Assembly (NCBI GenBank): GCA_951812645.1
Contig: CATOSM010000001.1
Location: forward strand, 1,281,560 to 1,345,559
Direction: 5' to 3'
Source of the DNA: an uncultured Candidatus Nitrosopumilus sp.
Lineage (GTDB): Archaea > Thermoproteota > Nitrososphaeria > Nitrososphaerales > Nitrosopumilaceae
DNA: 64,000 nucleotides
Part shown: piece by piece, positions 54,357-62,901 of the stretch
Numbering within the stretch: the first letter of the stretch is position 1
How the letters are laid out: each line of letters begins with the position of its first letter
The notes under the pieces: generated by a model
The model's input: the letters and a program-made list of their open reading frames with translations, nothing else
Told to the model about the DNA's origin: nothing
The model's database searches: none
Position numbers and translations under genes: made by a program

Positions 54357-55363
54357 ATGCCTGCTCCAAGTATTGAACCTATCAATACTAATCAAAATAC
54401 TAACATAACATCATTTGATAGGGAAATTGCAATTCTTAGACAACGATTCATGGTGGATTATACTTCACATTCAGAAAAACGACTTCGTGAAGAATATACT
54501 TTCAAATGTATTACTGATTTAGATGAAGGAATTGATAATATATTTATCAGATCTCCTAAACATTACCTAATCTCAAAATTTATGATTACGATGGTTCTCA
54601 ATTAGCTCTTGTTACTAATATGCACACTATGGCTCTATTACGTGGAAAACTTCGTAAAGCACAAAATTCCGAAAAAAAATACTGGCAAGAACTAATTAGA
54701 GATGTTGATGAACACAAAGTATTTCTTCTTTGGATAAAACTCCCACATTCTAGAAAATTTTACAGAAATGAAATACGTGTTGTAACTTTAGACTATGAAA
54801 CAGATATAGATGATATTGAAAAAAATGATCGATTTATGGAATTTCATGCATCAACATACGAAGTTTTTTACGTGATTTCTCCTCCATCTGATTTTGAATT
54901 TGATAAAACAGAAATTCAAACAATTGATCCGTCAACTTTGAAAGTTATAAAAATGGAAACTTCTTGGGTGAGTAAAAAAGGAGAGCCATATTATTTTAAG
55001 CAGAGTCAAAATTCAATTTCTGTACGTATACGACCAAATTCCCCTAACCAATATCTTTTTGTCTATTCATTCAAACCGTCTTCTACTATCACAACTTTTC
55101 CTTACATAGTTCTTGGTTTATTGATTCTTGGTTCTGCATTGGTGTTGTTATCTAATATGGAACCATTTCTAACAAATTGTGATGGTGTAAGCTTATGCTG
55201 GTTGATAAACCATGTTGATGGGAAACAGAGCGATTTTGCTCTAGCCATTTTTGCAGCATCTTTAATCATTCCTAGATTGATTAGAAATGTAGAAGTTAGA
55301 AATTTGCTAAAATTCTGGTATATTGCACCTATGATTATAACGACAATTGGTCTTTTTCTATGA
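54357..55363 (+). pseudogene. Membrane protein gene split by a frameshift
   Basis: Two frames belong to one gene: 54357-54605 (PAPSIEPINTNQNTNITSFD, then DYTSHSEKRLREEYTFKCI) and 54620-55363. The join is in AAACATTACC near 54565; the second frame continues as LPNLKIYDYDGSQLALVTNM. The C-terminal part has two TM helices (IVLGLLILGSALVLLS; ALAIFAASLIIPRLI) and a soluble beta region before them. A single indel, so either a recent pseudogene or a sequencing error. Family unknown. Confidence 0.65.
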
Positions 55364-55427
55364 AATTTTATTGGCCTATCAATGTATACATCGCATGTAT
55401 ATATACTAAATTGGTAAAAAGATCTCT

Positions 55428-55556
55428 ATGACAGAAGACGAAAAATTGGAAGCAGAAGCATTGGAATTATTCAACTGCAAGAATGATCCTAGACATTACT
55501 TTGTAGACTCTTCTGGAAGTATAGGCAAAAGTAAATTATCTGAAAGAACAGCATAA
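55428..55556 (+). CDS. Very small hypothetical protein
   Basis: 42 residues (MTEDEKLEAEALELFNCKND ... LSERTA). A clear TATA box (TATATATACTAAA) near 55398 puts transcription start about 4 bases before the ATG at 55428. It is acidic with one Cys. No family; support is the promoter spacing. Confidence 0.45.
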   Translation: MTEDEKLEAEALELFNCKNDPRHYFVDSSGSIGKSKLSERTA

Positions 55557-55615
55557 TCTAGCCTCAAAAATCAAGTTTAGATATATCTAAAATAATTTAA
55601 TAGCAAATTATAAAC

Positions 55616-56494
55616 CAACAGCTTATCCTAAAACCCTCCAATACATCATGACGCATGCCAGATACACAAATCCAAGATAGTTGTCACAGTTCCTTTCGTA
55701 TCTGACTGCCGTCCTGTGAAGCCCGCACTTGAGCCAGGCAAAGAACCGCTCTACGACAAACCTTGTCTTGCCATAATTTTTTTGATTCCTGTTTTGTGCA
55801 ACGTTCCTTGAGTTCCTTTTGTATGGAATGCAACAGTCAATCCCATGGCATCCCAGATAGTTTCTGATGCATGCCGCATCGTATCCCCTGTCAGCATACA
55901 CAGATGATCTGCCGTATCAAACCATCATCTGCAGGTTCTGAGATGTCTTCTAACCCATCAATGAATTTTGTACTGTCATGGACATTTGCAGGGCTGGCCC
56001 TGATTGGGATTGGCAGTCCTGTCCTGTCTACTGCAACGTGAATCTTTGTGCCCAGGATCTTCCTGAACCCGTCATATTCTATTTTGTCCCCCCTTTTTTG
56101 GCGGCAATTGACGATGAGTCAACTGATATTTTTTGCAGGCTGATTTTTCCCTGTCTGTGTGCGGATTTGATCAGTCCTGATAGAATCCTTTTCCATATTC
56201 CCTTTTGCTGCAGCTCTGAGAATCTCAGATGCGCGGTGGATTTTGAACCGTATCTGTCCGGCATGTCTGCCCACCTGCAGCCGGTTGTTAGGACAAACAA
56301 TATTCCGTTGATTGTGTTTCTGTCATTGCATCTTGGCCTTCCAGTTTTTGCAGGCTTTGGCAGATGTGATGCAACCGTGTTCCACTGGATGTCTGACATT
56401 TCTTTGTGAATCATGAAGGATGTATCAGCAGGGTCATTCTTAGATCCCGATTGTCATGAATTATTTACAAAATGATCGGTTTTAGGATGAGTTG
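55616..56494 (-). mobile_element. IS5-type insertion sequence, near complete, frameshifted
   Basis: Ends: CAACAGCTTATCCTAAAAC (55616-55634) and GTTTTAGGATGAGTTG (56479-56494) are imperfect inverted repeats. ORFA (56414-56079) runs from MSDIQWNTVASHLPKPAKTG to SVDSSSIAAKKGGTK and stops just after AAAAAAGGGG. The -1 frame continues with YDGFRKILGTKIHVAVDRTG, then STKFIDGLEDISEPADD. A second break (TGTGTATGC near 55900) shifts frame to YADRGYDAACIRNYLGC, then FVVERFFAWLKCGL and YLGFVYLACVMMYWRVLG. So the catalytic Asp and Glu survive but the gene is broken at the second break. Confidence 0.85.
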
Positions 56495-56505
56495 CAAATT
56501 TGATC

Positions 56506-57411
56506 ATGAAAGTCACTATAACATTATTATACATACTTGTATTTTCATCAGGATATTTTGTTAACAAGTCGTTTGTGGAAATTTCTGAAAATCAGGCGTT
56601 TCTTCTAGAAGGCTCTGGGTTTGTTGTAACTGAAGAAGTAACAAAATATCAGAAATCGATTTACGTTTATCACCACAAGATCAACGTGGTAGCACAATTA
56701 ATTTTCTAACCGAGGATGGTTTTACCACGTTAGATGATGAGGAATTTATAATTTCAAATTTAGCAGGAAAATTTTTGCGTGAAGGCAAATACATTAGAAT
56801 TAATGGTGAAATTGAAAGTTCAAGCGGATCTGATACATCAATTAGCTTTTTTGGAGGATTGATTGATGAAAGTAAGGATGCATCAGTTTATGGTTTTACA
56901 GGTAGAATTACAACATCTGATGATACTTACAAAATAATCTACACAACAAAATCATCCGGTTTAACTAAAATTATTCCCACTTCAACGGATTTTACAAATG
57001 ACAATCTTACAGTTCGTACTCTAAAACATGCATCCCCCAAGGAATTGATGATAGCCTAACCCCCGGTCAACAAACAGCCCTATCCAAATTAGGATTTTTC
57101 TCACGTGATAGAATTTCCGTTGAACCTGGTAGTACTATCACAATCATTAATGATGACTTGGTATCATTAGTGGAAAAGAAAATTACAATGATCGACACAA
57201 TCCATTTACTCCTGATGATAGAGTTTCAACTGGTATTATTGAACCAGGAGCATCGACTACAATAACATTCGATGATGCAGGATTTTACAGATTATATGAT
57301 CCAGATTATACATGCATGAAAATCGTATCCTGTGTATTCCCAGCCTCTGATAGTTTAGTATTTGGCGAAGGACAAAATTTTGGAAATCAAGTTTCGCACT
57401 GCCATCTATAA
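56506..57411 (+). pseudogene. Decayed exported protein with cupredoxin-like C-terminus
   Basis: The N-terminus is a signal peptide (VTITLLYILVFSSGYFVNKS). At about 56655 the frame shifts to IDLRLSPQDQRGSTINFLTE and RINGEIESSSGSDTSISFFGG, at about 57050 to IDDSLTPGQQTALSKLG and SVEPGSTITIINDD, and near 57180 to NDRHNPFTPDDRVSTGIIEP, then GASTTITFDDAGFYRLYDPD, ending at TAA 57409-57411. The last part resembles plastocyanin-like domains of thaumarchaea, but the usual Cu-ligand His region is deleted. At least three frame changes, so not functional as read. It begins 12 bp after the IS end. Confidence 0.6.
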
Positions 57412-58100
57412 TTCATGTATGAATCAAGGCTAACTTGATTGAAAACCATCACAGACAAATCAGAAAATTCTTTCCCTTCTAACTCTTTTACTGTTCCTTC
57501 AAAACTGGTCTCATTTTCAGTGGTTATTGCCTCATAAACATGAACTTTCATTTTGTCTGTATCAAAATTATTTTCTCTAAGGTAAATTGCTATTTCAGAA
57601 GGCATGAAATGTTTGTCTGGCTGTTTTGGCCAGGGTCTTGGAACTAATACTACACTAAAGCCATCAATCAATGCTTTTTGCAGTTCTGATTTTTTATCTT
57701 CAATAGGCGCGGTTACATGCATTGTAATCACTTTTGATTTGTCTAATGGGACTTTTGCTCTTGATGCAGCAACTTGAATCGAACTAATACCTGGAACAAT
57801 TTCAACATCGCCAAAAATTTCTATTAATCTATCAACAACCTCTGATTCTGAAAAATTTACATCTCCTGTAAATGGTATTACCAATGTTCTATCCCCCAAT
57901 TCAGCAAGAATCTTCTGGTAAGAATCTTCTTGATCATTCATAGTAATTTCATAGATTTCTTTTCCTACAATCAAATCCTCAATTGTTTTGAGAGTGTATC
58001 TGTATCCAATAACTACATCACAATTTCGAGCTATCTCTCTGACTATTTCTGTTACATACTTTGGAGAACCAGGTCCAACACCCACAGCGTATACTTTCAA
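57387..58100 (-). CDS. cbiE: Cobalt-precorrin-7 C5-methyltransferase (CbiE-like)
   Basis: 237 residues of the SAM-dependent tetrapyrrole methylase fold: VYAVGVGPGSPKYVTEIV, VIGYRYTLKTI, FTGDVNFSESEVVDRLI, and EIVPGISSIQVAASR. This matches the CbiE type (C5 methylation, late corrin ring). The usual fusion partner CbiT is not visible nearby. The C-terminus (QVSLDSYMNYRWQCET) is longer than typical and overlaps a decayed gene on the other strand by 25 bp, so the last few codons may be altered. Confidence 0.75.
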   Translation of the reverse strand: MKVYAVGVGPGSPKYVTEIVREIARNCDVVIGYRYTLKTIEDLIVGKEIYEITMNDQEDSYQKILAELGDRTLVIPFTGDVNFSESEVVDRLIEIFGDVEIVPGISSIQVAASRAKVPLDKSKVITMHVTAPIEDKKSELQKALIDGFSVVLVPRPWPKQPDKHFMPSEIAIYLRENNFDTDKMKVHVYEAITTENETSFEGTVKELEGKEFSDLSVMVFNQVSLDSYMNYRWQCET

Positions 58101-58102
58101 TT

Positions 58103-58594
58103 TTACTCTGTAAAATTTTGTCTGTCTTTAATATATTGCACAAAAGGCTTCCAATCCACTTTCATGTATTTTGTTGGCTCTTTAGCGGGATATTTTACCC
58201 AATCTTGGGCTATTGAATATTGGAATTTCTCACCTTTTCCATCTTTTTGATACTCTAATTGCAGTGAACTTCCCCAATCTTTTTCTGTAAAACTAATACT
58301 GGAAATGTCATCAAAACTTAATTCTACATTTCTATCATCCTCACAATCATTCATCAAATCATTTTCTCCATATCCATCATGACGAATCATCGTATCCTTT
58401 GATTTGATAAAATTAATCACCTGCCTTTGAGTGATGGCTTTCCACCAATTTACTTTGGATTCTGTTTTATGAATAAACATCAAATGTTTATCAGTTAATA
58501 CCAACATACCTTCCTTTCCGCCAATTGAAAAGAATTTTCTTGATTCTCTCCACACTGAAACTAAATGTGCCTGAATCTTTTCATCAGGTTCCAT
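58103..58594 (-). CDS. Hypothetical protein with PH/GRAM-like core
   Basis: 163 residues, soluble. The segment GKEGMLVLTDKHLMFIHKTE, then VELSFDDISSISFTEKDWGS looks like a PH/GRAM-type beta barrel. No catalytic motif. It is 2 bp from the cbiE start, so it is co-transcribed with it, but a functional link is unproved. ATG 58594 is the start; the divergent cyclophilin-type gene shares the upstream gap. Confidence 0.7.
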   Translation of the reverse strand: MEPDEKIQAHLVSVWRESRKFFSIGGKEGMLVLTDKHLMFIHKTESKVNWWKAITQRQVINFIKSKDTMIRHDGYGENDLMNDCEDDRNVELSFDDISSISFTEKDWGSSLQLEYQKDGKGEKFQYSIAQDWVKYPAKEPTKYMKVDWKPFVQYIKDRQNFTE

Positions 58595-58667
58595 ATTCGT
58601 TGAATTATTAGACTTTGTTAAAAACCAATGCAGTTAGCTTTTAAGTGACTGTTAGCGCAATAAATTA

Positions 58668-60173
58668 TTGAATAAGCTGCTTTTGGTATTATCGCTTTCA
58701 TTATTTGTTGTCGGTTTAAGTAGTGCATCTCTTGCCGATTCTGAAAAACTTGCAGTTTTAGAGACAGAGCAAGGAGTTATTGTAATTGAATTTTTTCCTA
58801 ATGATGCACCAAACCACGTTGATAATTTTATTGCATTAACCGAATCTGGATTTTATGACGGAGTTCTGTTTCATAGAATTATTCCTGGATTTATGATTCA
58901 AGGCGGTGATCCAAACACAATTGATGGTGATCCAAATACTTGGGGAACAGGCGGGCCTACTACAAGTGTAGATGCTGAATTTAATACAATAAAACACAAT
59001 CGTGGGATAGTTTCAATGGCCAGATCTGCAGATCCTAACAGTGGCGGTTCACAATTCTTTATCGTTCACGCTGATTCAAATTTTCTTGATGAACAATACA
59101 CTGTATTTGGTAGAATTGTAACACAAGAAAGTTTTGAAACACTGGATAAAATTGCATCAGTTGATGTTGGTTCCCAAGATAGACCTCAAAATCCAGAACA
59201 AGTAAAAATCATGAAAATTACCATAGCTGACCGCTCTGAAATAACGGATATTCTTGAATTAGAAGAACCTGAAAGAACTGGGACAACAATAACTCCATCA
59301 ACTGGAAGTCAAAAATATGAAAGTACTGAACATGGAATAGGATTTAGCGTGCCTGAAGGATGGCTATTACAAACGCCAGATAAAAAAGATGAAAAATCTC
59401 CAGACCTTGTCGCGGTTGGACCTAAAACAGGAACTATGAATCCTGTCATATCTTTGACAGTGCAAGATACTAATCAAAGAACAACAGACGAGCTTATCTC
59501 TGAAAAGCTTGAATCACTGCAACCAGTAATTGAAGAGTCAAATCTTAAGATAGATTCTAATGAAAAAACAACAATTAATGGATATGACGCATATGTAATT
59601 GATGCACAAGGATATTTTGAATCCAATGGAGAAAACTATGATGTTAGATTTAAAGAAGTTACAATTTATGACACTGAAAAATTCTATACTCTTGCATATA
59701 GTAATGGATTAGGCGATTTTAATTCCCAACTTCCAGGATTTGAGGAAACATTAGATTCTTTTGAGATATTATCCAATGATTTATCTACGGACTCATCAAC
59801 TGACAATGGTGGTGGGTGCTTGATTGCAACTGCCACATTTGGCTCTGAAATGGCACCTCAAGTTCAACAGTTAAGAGAATTAAGAGACAATTCTATTCTT
59901 ACAACCACATCTGGTACTGCATTTATGACCGGATTCAATCAATTCTATTACTCATTTTCACCAACAATTGCAGATTTAGAACGTGAAAATCCAATGTTCA
60001 AAGAAGCGGTAAAGATTACTTTGACACCATTACTGACATCACTTTCAATTCTTAATCATGTGGATATGGATTCAGAAGAATCAGTATTAGGTTATGGGAT
60101 TAGTTTGATAATTCTTAACATTGGAATGTACTTTGTAGCTCCGGCAATATTCGTCTATAAAATTAGAAAATAA
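58668..60173 (+). CDS. Exported cyclophilin-type PPIase fused to a PsbP-like and CFI-box domain
   Basis: 501 residues. Signal peptide (LLLVLSLSLFVVGLSSASLA); cyclophilin domain about 28-185 (FHRIIPGFMIQGGDPN, then SMARSADPNSGGSQFFIVH, the FxxxxQxGG and catalytic residues); a PsbP-like domain about 215-365 (GIGFSVPEGWLLQT); then GGGCLIATATFGSEMAPQVQ, the CFI-box C-terminal sequence; and a last TM helix (LIILNIGMYFVAPAIFVYKI). So a proline isomerase tethered at the membrane, catalysing folding of exported proteins. TTG start at 58668. Confidence 0.85.
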   Translation: MNKLLLVLSLSLFVVGLSSASLADSEKLAVLETEQGVIVIEFFPNDAPNHVDNFIALTESGFYDGVLFHRIIPGFMIQGGDPNTIDGDPNTWGTGGPTTSVDAEFNTIKHNRGIVSMARSADPNSGGSQFFIVHADSNFLDEQYTVFGRIVTQESFETLDKIASVDVGSQDRPQNPEQVKIMKITIADRSEITDILELEEPERTGTTITPSTGSQKYESTEHGIGFSVPEGWLLQTPDKKDEKSPDLVAVGPKTGTMNPVISLTVQDTNQRTTDELISEKLESLQPVIEESNLKIDSNEKTTINGYDAYVIDAQGYFESNGENYDVRFKEVTIYDTEKFYTLAYSNGLGDFNSQLPGFEETLDSFEILSNDLSTDSSTDNGGGCLIATATFGSEMAPQVQQLRELRDNSILTTTSGTAFMTGFNQFYYSFSPTIADLERENPMFKEAVKITLTPLLTSLSILNHVDMDSEESVLGYGISLIILNIGMYFVAPAIFVYKIRK

Positions 60174-60178
60174 TTTTT

Positions 60179-61552
60179 TTACCAAACATCGTCTACTTCA
60201 TCAAGAAGTTTGTATTCTTTCTCAGTCTCACGTTTCATGAGTTTCAGTCTTGATATGTCTCTATCAAAGAACAGATCAATCGTCCAGTCAAGAAACACTC
60301 TAATCTTCTTATCAAACGTTGAAATTTTTGAGAGGTATACATTTCTCCAAATCAGCCATGCCCAAAATCCAGAAATATTCATTCCCAAGAATGTGGCAAT
60401 ACCCGATCTCTTTCCAATTATGGCCATCTGTCCTTTAGAGTGATAAACAAATTTTTCTTTTTTAGAATTTTTAATTAATGAGGTTAGATTTTTGGCTGCA
60501 ACTCTTGCTTGGGCTTCTGCAATTTGGGCAGTTGGCGGTAATGGTCTTTGTGTTTCAGGATCAATGTGTAATGCACAATCACCAATGGCAAACACTCCTG
60601 GAAATTCTGGAACTTCCAAATAATCACCAATGACAACTTTTCCTTTATACGTTTTGAACATTGATCTCTTGATTGTATTAACAGGCGTTACTCCCGCAGT
60701 CCAAATCAAAGTCTTTGTCATTATTGAATCAATTTCTGACGTGTCAACATAATCACTTGGATACTCATCCAATGATTTTGTTGCAACTTCATTTCCATCA
60801 AAACTGGTAACAGCAGTTTTTAATCTAATGTCAATTCCTCTTTCTACCATCTTGTCTCTTGCAAAATCAGCTAGTTTTTCATTAAATCCTGGCAGAATCA
60901 TCCCTAATGCTTCAAGCACAACAACTTTAAGATCTTCCTTCAGAATAGTCGGATAGTGTTTTCTTGCATCCAATAACAAGTCCATCAACTCTCCCGCAGT
61001 TTCAATTCCTGCAAAACCCCCGCCCACAACTACGAAATTCAAAAAACTTTTTCTAAGTATTGGGTTAGTTTCATTTTCTGCCTGCTCTAACATATCGATA
61101 ACTCTATTTCTTAACATTACTGCATCATTGAGCGTCTTCATCGTGTATGCATTTTTTTCTACGTCTGCCATTCCGAAGAAATTTGTCTCACTACCAAGTG
61201 CAACTACCAGAAAATCATAATGGATTGATATGCTTCTTTTATCTCCCGTTCCCCAGAGCGTTACAAGTTTTCCATAAGGATCGATATTTTTAATTCTGCC
61301 CTCATAGAATTTTGTTTTTTTACAAACGGTTCTAATTGGTAATACGATATGTCTAGTTTCAATCATTCCTGATGCCACTTGAGGCAGCATTGGTGTAAAC
61401 AACAAAAAATTGTCTTCACTTACCATCACAATTTCAATTTCTGAATCATCCCCAAATTCTGATTCTAATTTTCTAGCACATTCTACTCCCGCAAAACCCC
61501 CACCTAAAATTAGAATTTTTTTCTTGTTTCTTGCCAATTGTGTCCTACCCAC
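60179..61552 (-). CDS. ndh: NADH:quinone oxidoreductase, type II (NDH-2)
   Basis: 457 residues with KILILGGGFAGVECARKL (FAD), FVVVGGGFAGIETAGELMDL (NADH), VFAIGDCALHIDP and the C-terminal amphipathic part (RVFLDWTIDLFFDRDISRLK) that docks to the membrane. It passes electrons from NADH to quinone without pumping protons. A related SQR-like enzyme is at 35307. Start ATG at 61552. Convergent with the cyclophilin gene. Confidence 0.88.
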   Translation of the reverse strand: MGRTQLARNKKKILILGGGFAGVECARKLESEFGDDSEIEIVMVSEDNFLLFTPMLPQVASGMIETRHIVLPIRTVCKKTKFYEGRIKNIDPYGKLVTLWGTGDKRSISIHYDFLVVALGSETNFFGMADVEKNAYTMKTLNDAVMLRNRVIDMLEQAENETNPILRKSFLNFVVVGGGFAGIETAGELMDLLLDARKHYPTILKEDLKVVVLEALGMILPGFNEKLADFARDKMVERGIDIRLKTAVTSFDGNEVATKSLDEYPSDYVDTSEIDSIMTKTLIWTAGVTPVNTIKRSMFKTYKGKVVIGDYLEVPEFPGVFAIGDCALHIDPETQRPLPPTAQIAEAQARVAAKNLTSLIKNSKKEKFVYHSKGQMAIIGKRSGIATFLGMNISGFWAWLIWRNVYLSKISTFDKKIRVFLDWTIDLFFDRDISRLKLMKRETEKEYKLLDEVDDVW

Positions 61553-61603
61553 AAATTGGACGAATATATGCTATAAGAATAATTTTCACTAAATTTACTA
61601 TGC

Positions 61604-62269
61604 TTAGGTTCTCATGATGTCCGTGTGTAAAACATCATAGGCTCTAGATGAATCTCTTTCATTTAGAATAATCGTGATATTATCCTGACTGAAAAAGGCA
61701 TTTACCAATTCTACCCCATTTGCATGTAATACTTCAGCTACGTACGAAACTACATCTGATTGGTTTTGAGAGTTGGGTATTGAAATTCTAATTTTTGCGA
61801 GTCCAGTACTAAACATATCGTCCTTTTCTGACATGCTGCCAAAAATCTGTCTGATGTCTTCCATATCCTCAGCTAAAAATCTAAATGAATCAGATACCCT
61901 GAAAAAATCATAATTACTAGTCACTTTAGAGAATTTATCCAAAATTGCCATCGGATCCATCTGATTTGAATCCTTTACTGAAAATCTTACATCCATTATT
62001 CCATCAGTTAAAGATAATCTTGCATTTTTCAAAACTGATTCCTCTTTGACCTCGTCTTTAATTTCAAATGAATCAGCATATCTTTTGATGGCAACAACAA
62101 CGGTATTGAGATTTACAGGATTTCCCAGAATTTTTTCAATCTCCGGCTGAATCTTTACTGCCAAAGCTGTATAGTTTATCAAATCCATTTTCATACAATC
62201 GTAAACTGAACGATTTCTGGTAATGATTTCTCTTACTACTTCAGGAATCGATATGTTTGTGGTTCTCAT
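61604..62269 (-). CDS. ACT-domain-containing regulatory protein
   Basis: 221 residues. N-terminal HTH-like part (ISIPEVVREIITRNRSVYDC), a central helical linker, and a C-terminal ACT fold (LAKIRISIPNSQNQSDVVSY, then VELVNAFFSQDNITIIL). Probably senses a small ligand such as an amino acid; no catalytic domain is present. It is divergent from hsp20. Target unknown. Confidence 0.72.
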   Translation of the reverse strand: MRTTNISIPEVVREIITRNRSVYDCMKMDLINYTALAVKIQPEIEKILGNPVNLNTVVVAIKRYADSFEIKDEVKEESVLKNARLSLTDGIMDVRFSVKDSNQMDPMAILDKFSKVTSNYDFFRVSDSFRFLAEDMEDIRQIFGSMSEKDDMFSTGLAKIRISIPNSQNQSDVVSYVAEVLHANGVELVNAFFSQDNITIILNERDSSRAYDVLHTDIMRT

Positions 62270-62373
62270 TAAGATTATTATAATATGTCAGTTATAATAG
62301 CATTATGTAAGAAATCAAAGAAAGATCAACAATCTTTATATAATGTCATAAATATTACATATGATAGGTGAAT

Positions 62374-62874
62374 ATGACAATGTTTTTTGATACCGAATTT
62401 GATAGAATTTTCAAAAGAATGTCAGTCTCTTTTTTCGACATAGATGACATTTTTGAAGAATTCAAGGGAAATGGTTCTGAATCCGGTCCATATTATTACG
62501 GCTATACAATGACCGTTGGTCCTGATGGAAAACCTGTTGTAAAGGAGTATAGAAATGTCAAACCAGACCTTTTGCCAACTTCTGATACACGGGAACCACT
62601 TGTCGACACAATTGTCGATGAAAAAGAAAAAGCAGTAAAACTCATAGCTGAGATGCCAGGCGTAGAAAAATCTGATGTCAAAATTATTGTTGAAAACAAG
62701 ACAGTAGATCTTTCAGCTGAACATGATGACAAAAAATATCACGTCAAAGTTCCTGTGCAACACAAAGTTGATGAGAACTCTGCTAAAGCTTCATACAAAA
62801 ATGGAGTTTTACAAATCGTCTTCAAATTAGTTGAAGATAAAAAGCCTAAAGGCAAAAAGGTGGAGGTTGAATAA
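62374..62874 (+). CDS. Small heat-shock protein (Hsp20/alpha-crystallin)
   Basis: 166 residues. The alpha-crystallin domain runs from about 85 to 160: VDTIVDEKEKAVKLIAEMPG, SDVKIIVENKTVDLSAEHD, then ASYKNGVLQIVFKLVE (the G-V-L motif). A holdase chaperone that stops aggregation of unfolded proteins. I prefer ATG 62374 with GGTG just upstream; GTG at 62368 is in frame. A TATA box (CTTTATATAATG) lies at about 62333. Co-transcribed with cdc48, 27 bp downstream. Confidence 0.85.
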   Translation: MTMFFDTEFDRIFKRMSVSFFDIDDIFEEFKGNGSESGPYYYGYTMTVGPDGKPVVKEYRNVKPDLLPTSDTREPLVDTIVDEKEKAVKLIAEMPGVEKSDVKIIVENKTVDLSAEHDDKKYHVKVPVQHKVDENSAKASYKNGVLQIVFKLVEDKKPKGKKVEVE

Positions 62875-62877
62875 CCC

Positions 62878-62894
62878 CCTCAATTTTTTTGAGG
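62878..62894 (+). promoter_or_regulatory. Hairpin covering the cdc48 ribosome binding site
   Basis: CCTCAA-TTTTT-TTGAGG is a perfect 6-bp stem with a 5-nt loop between hsp20 and cdc48. The right arm GAGG is part of GAGGT, the Shine-Dalgarno of cdc48 (start ATG 62902, spacing about 7). So translation of cdc48 would be blocked while the stem is closed; it could be a temperature-sensitive switch or open when ribosomes finish hsp20. Confidence 0.55.
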
Positions 62895-62901
62895 TAATGA
62901 T

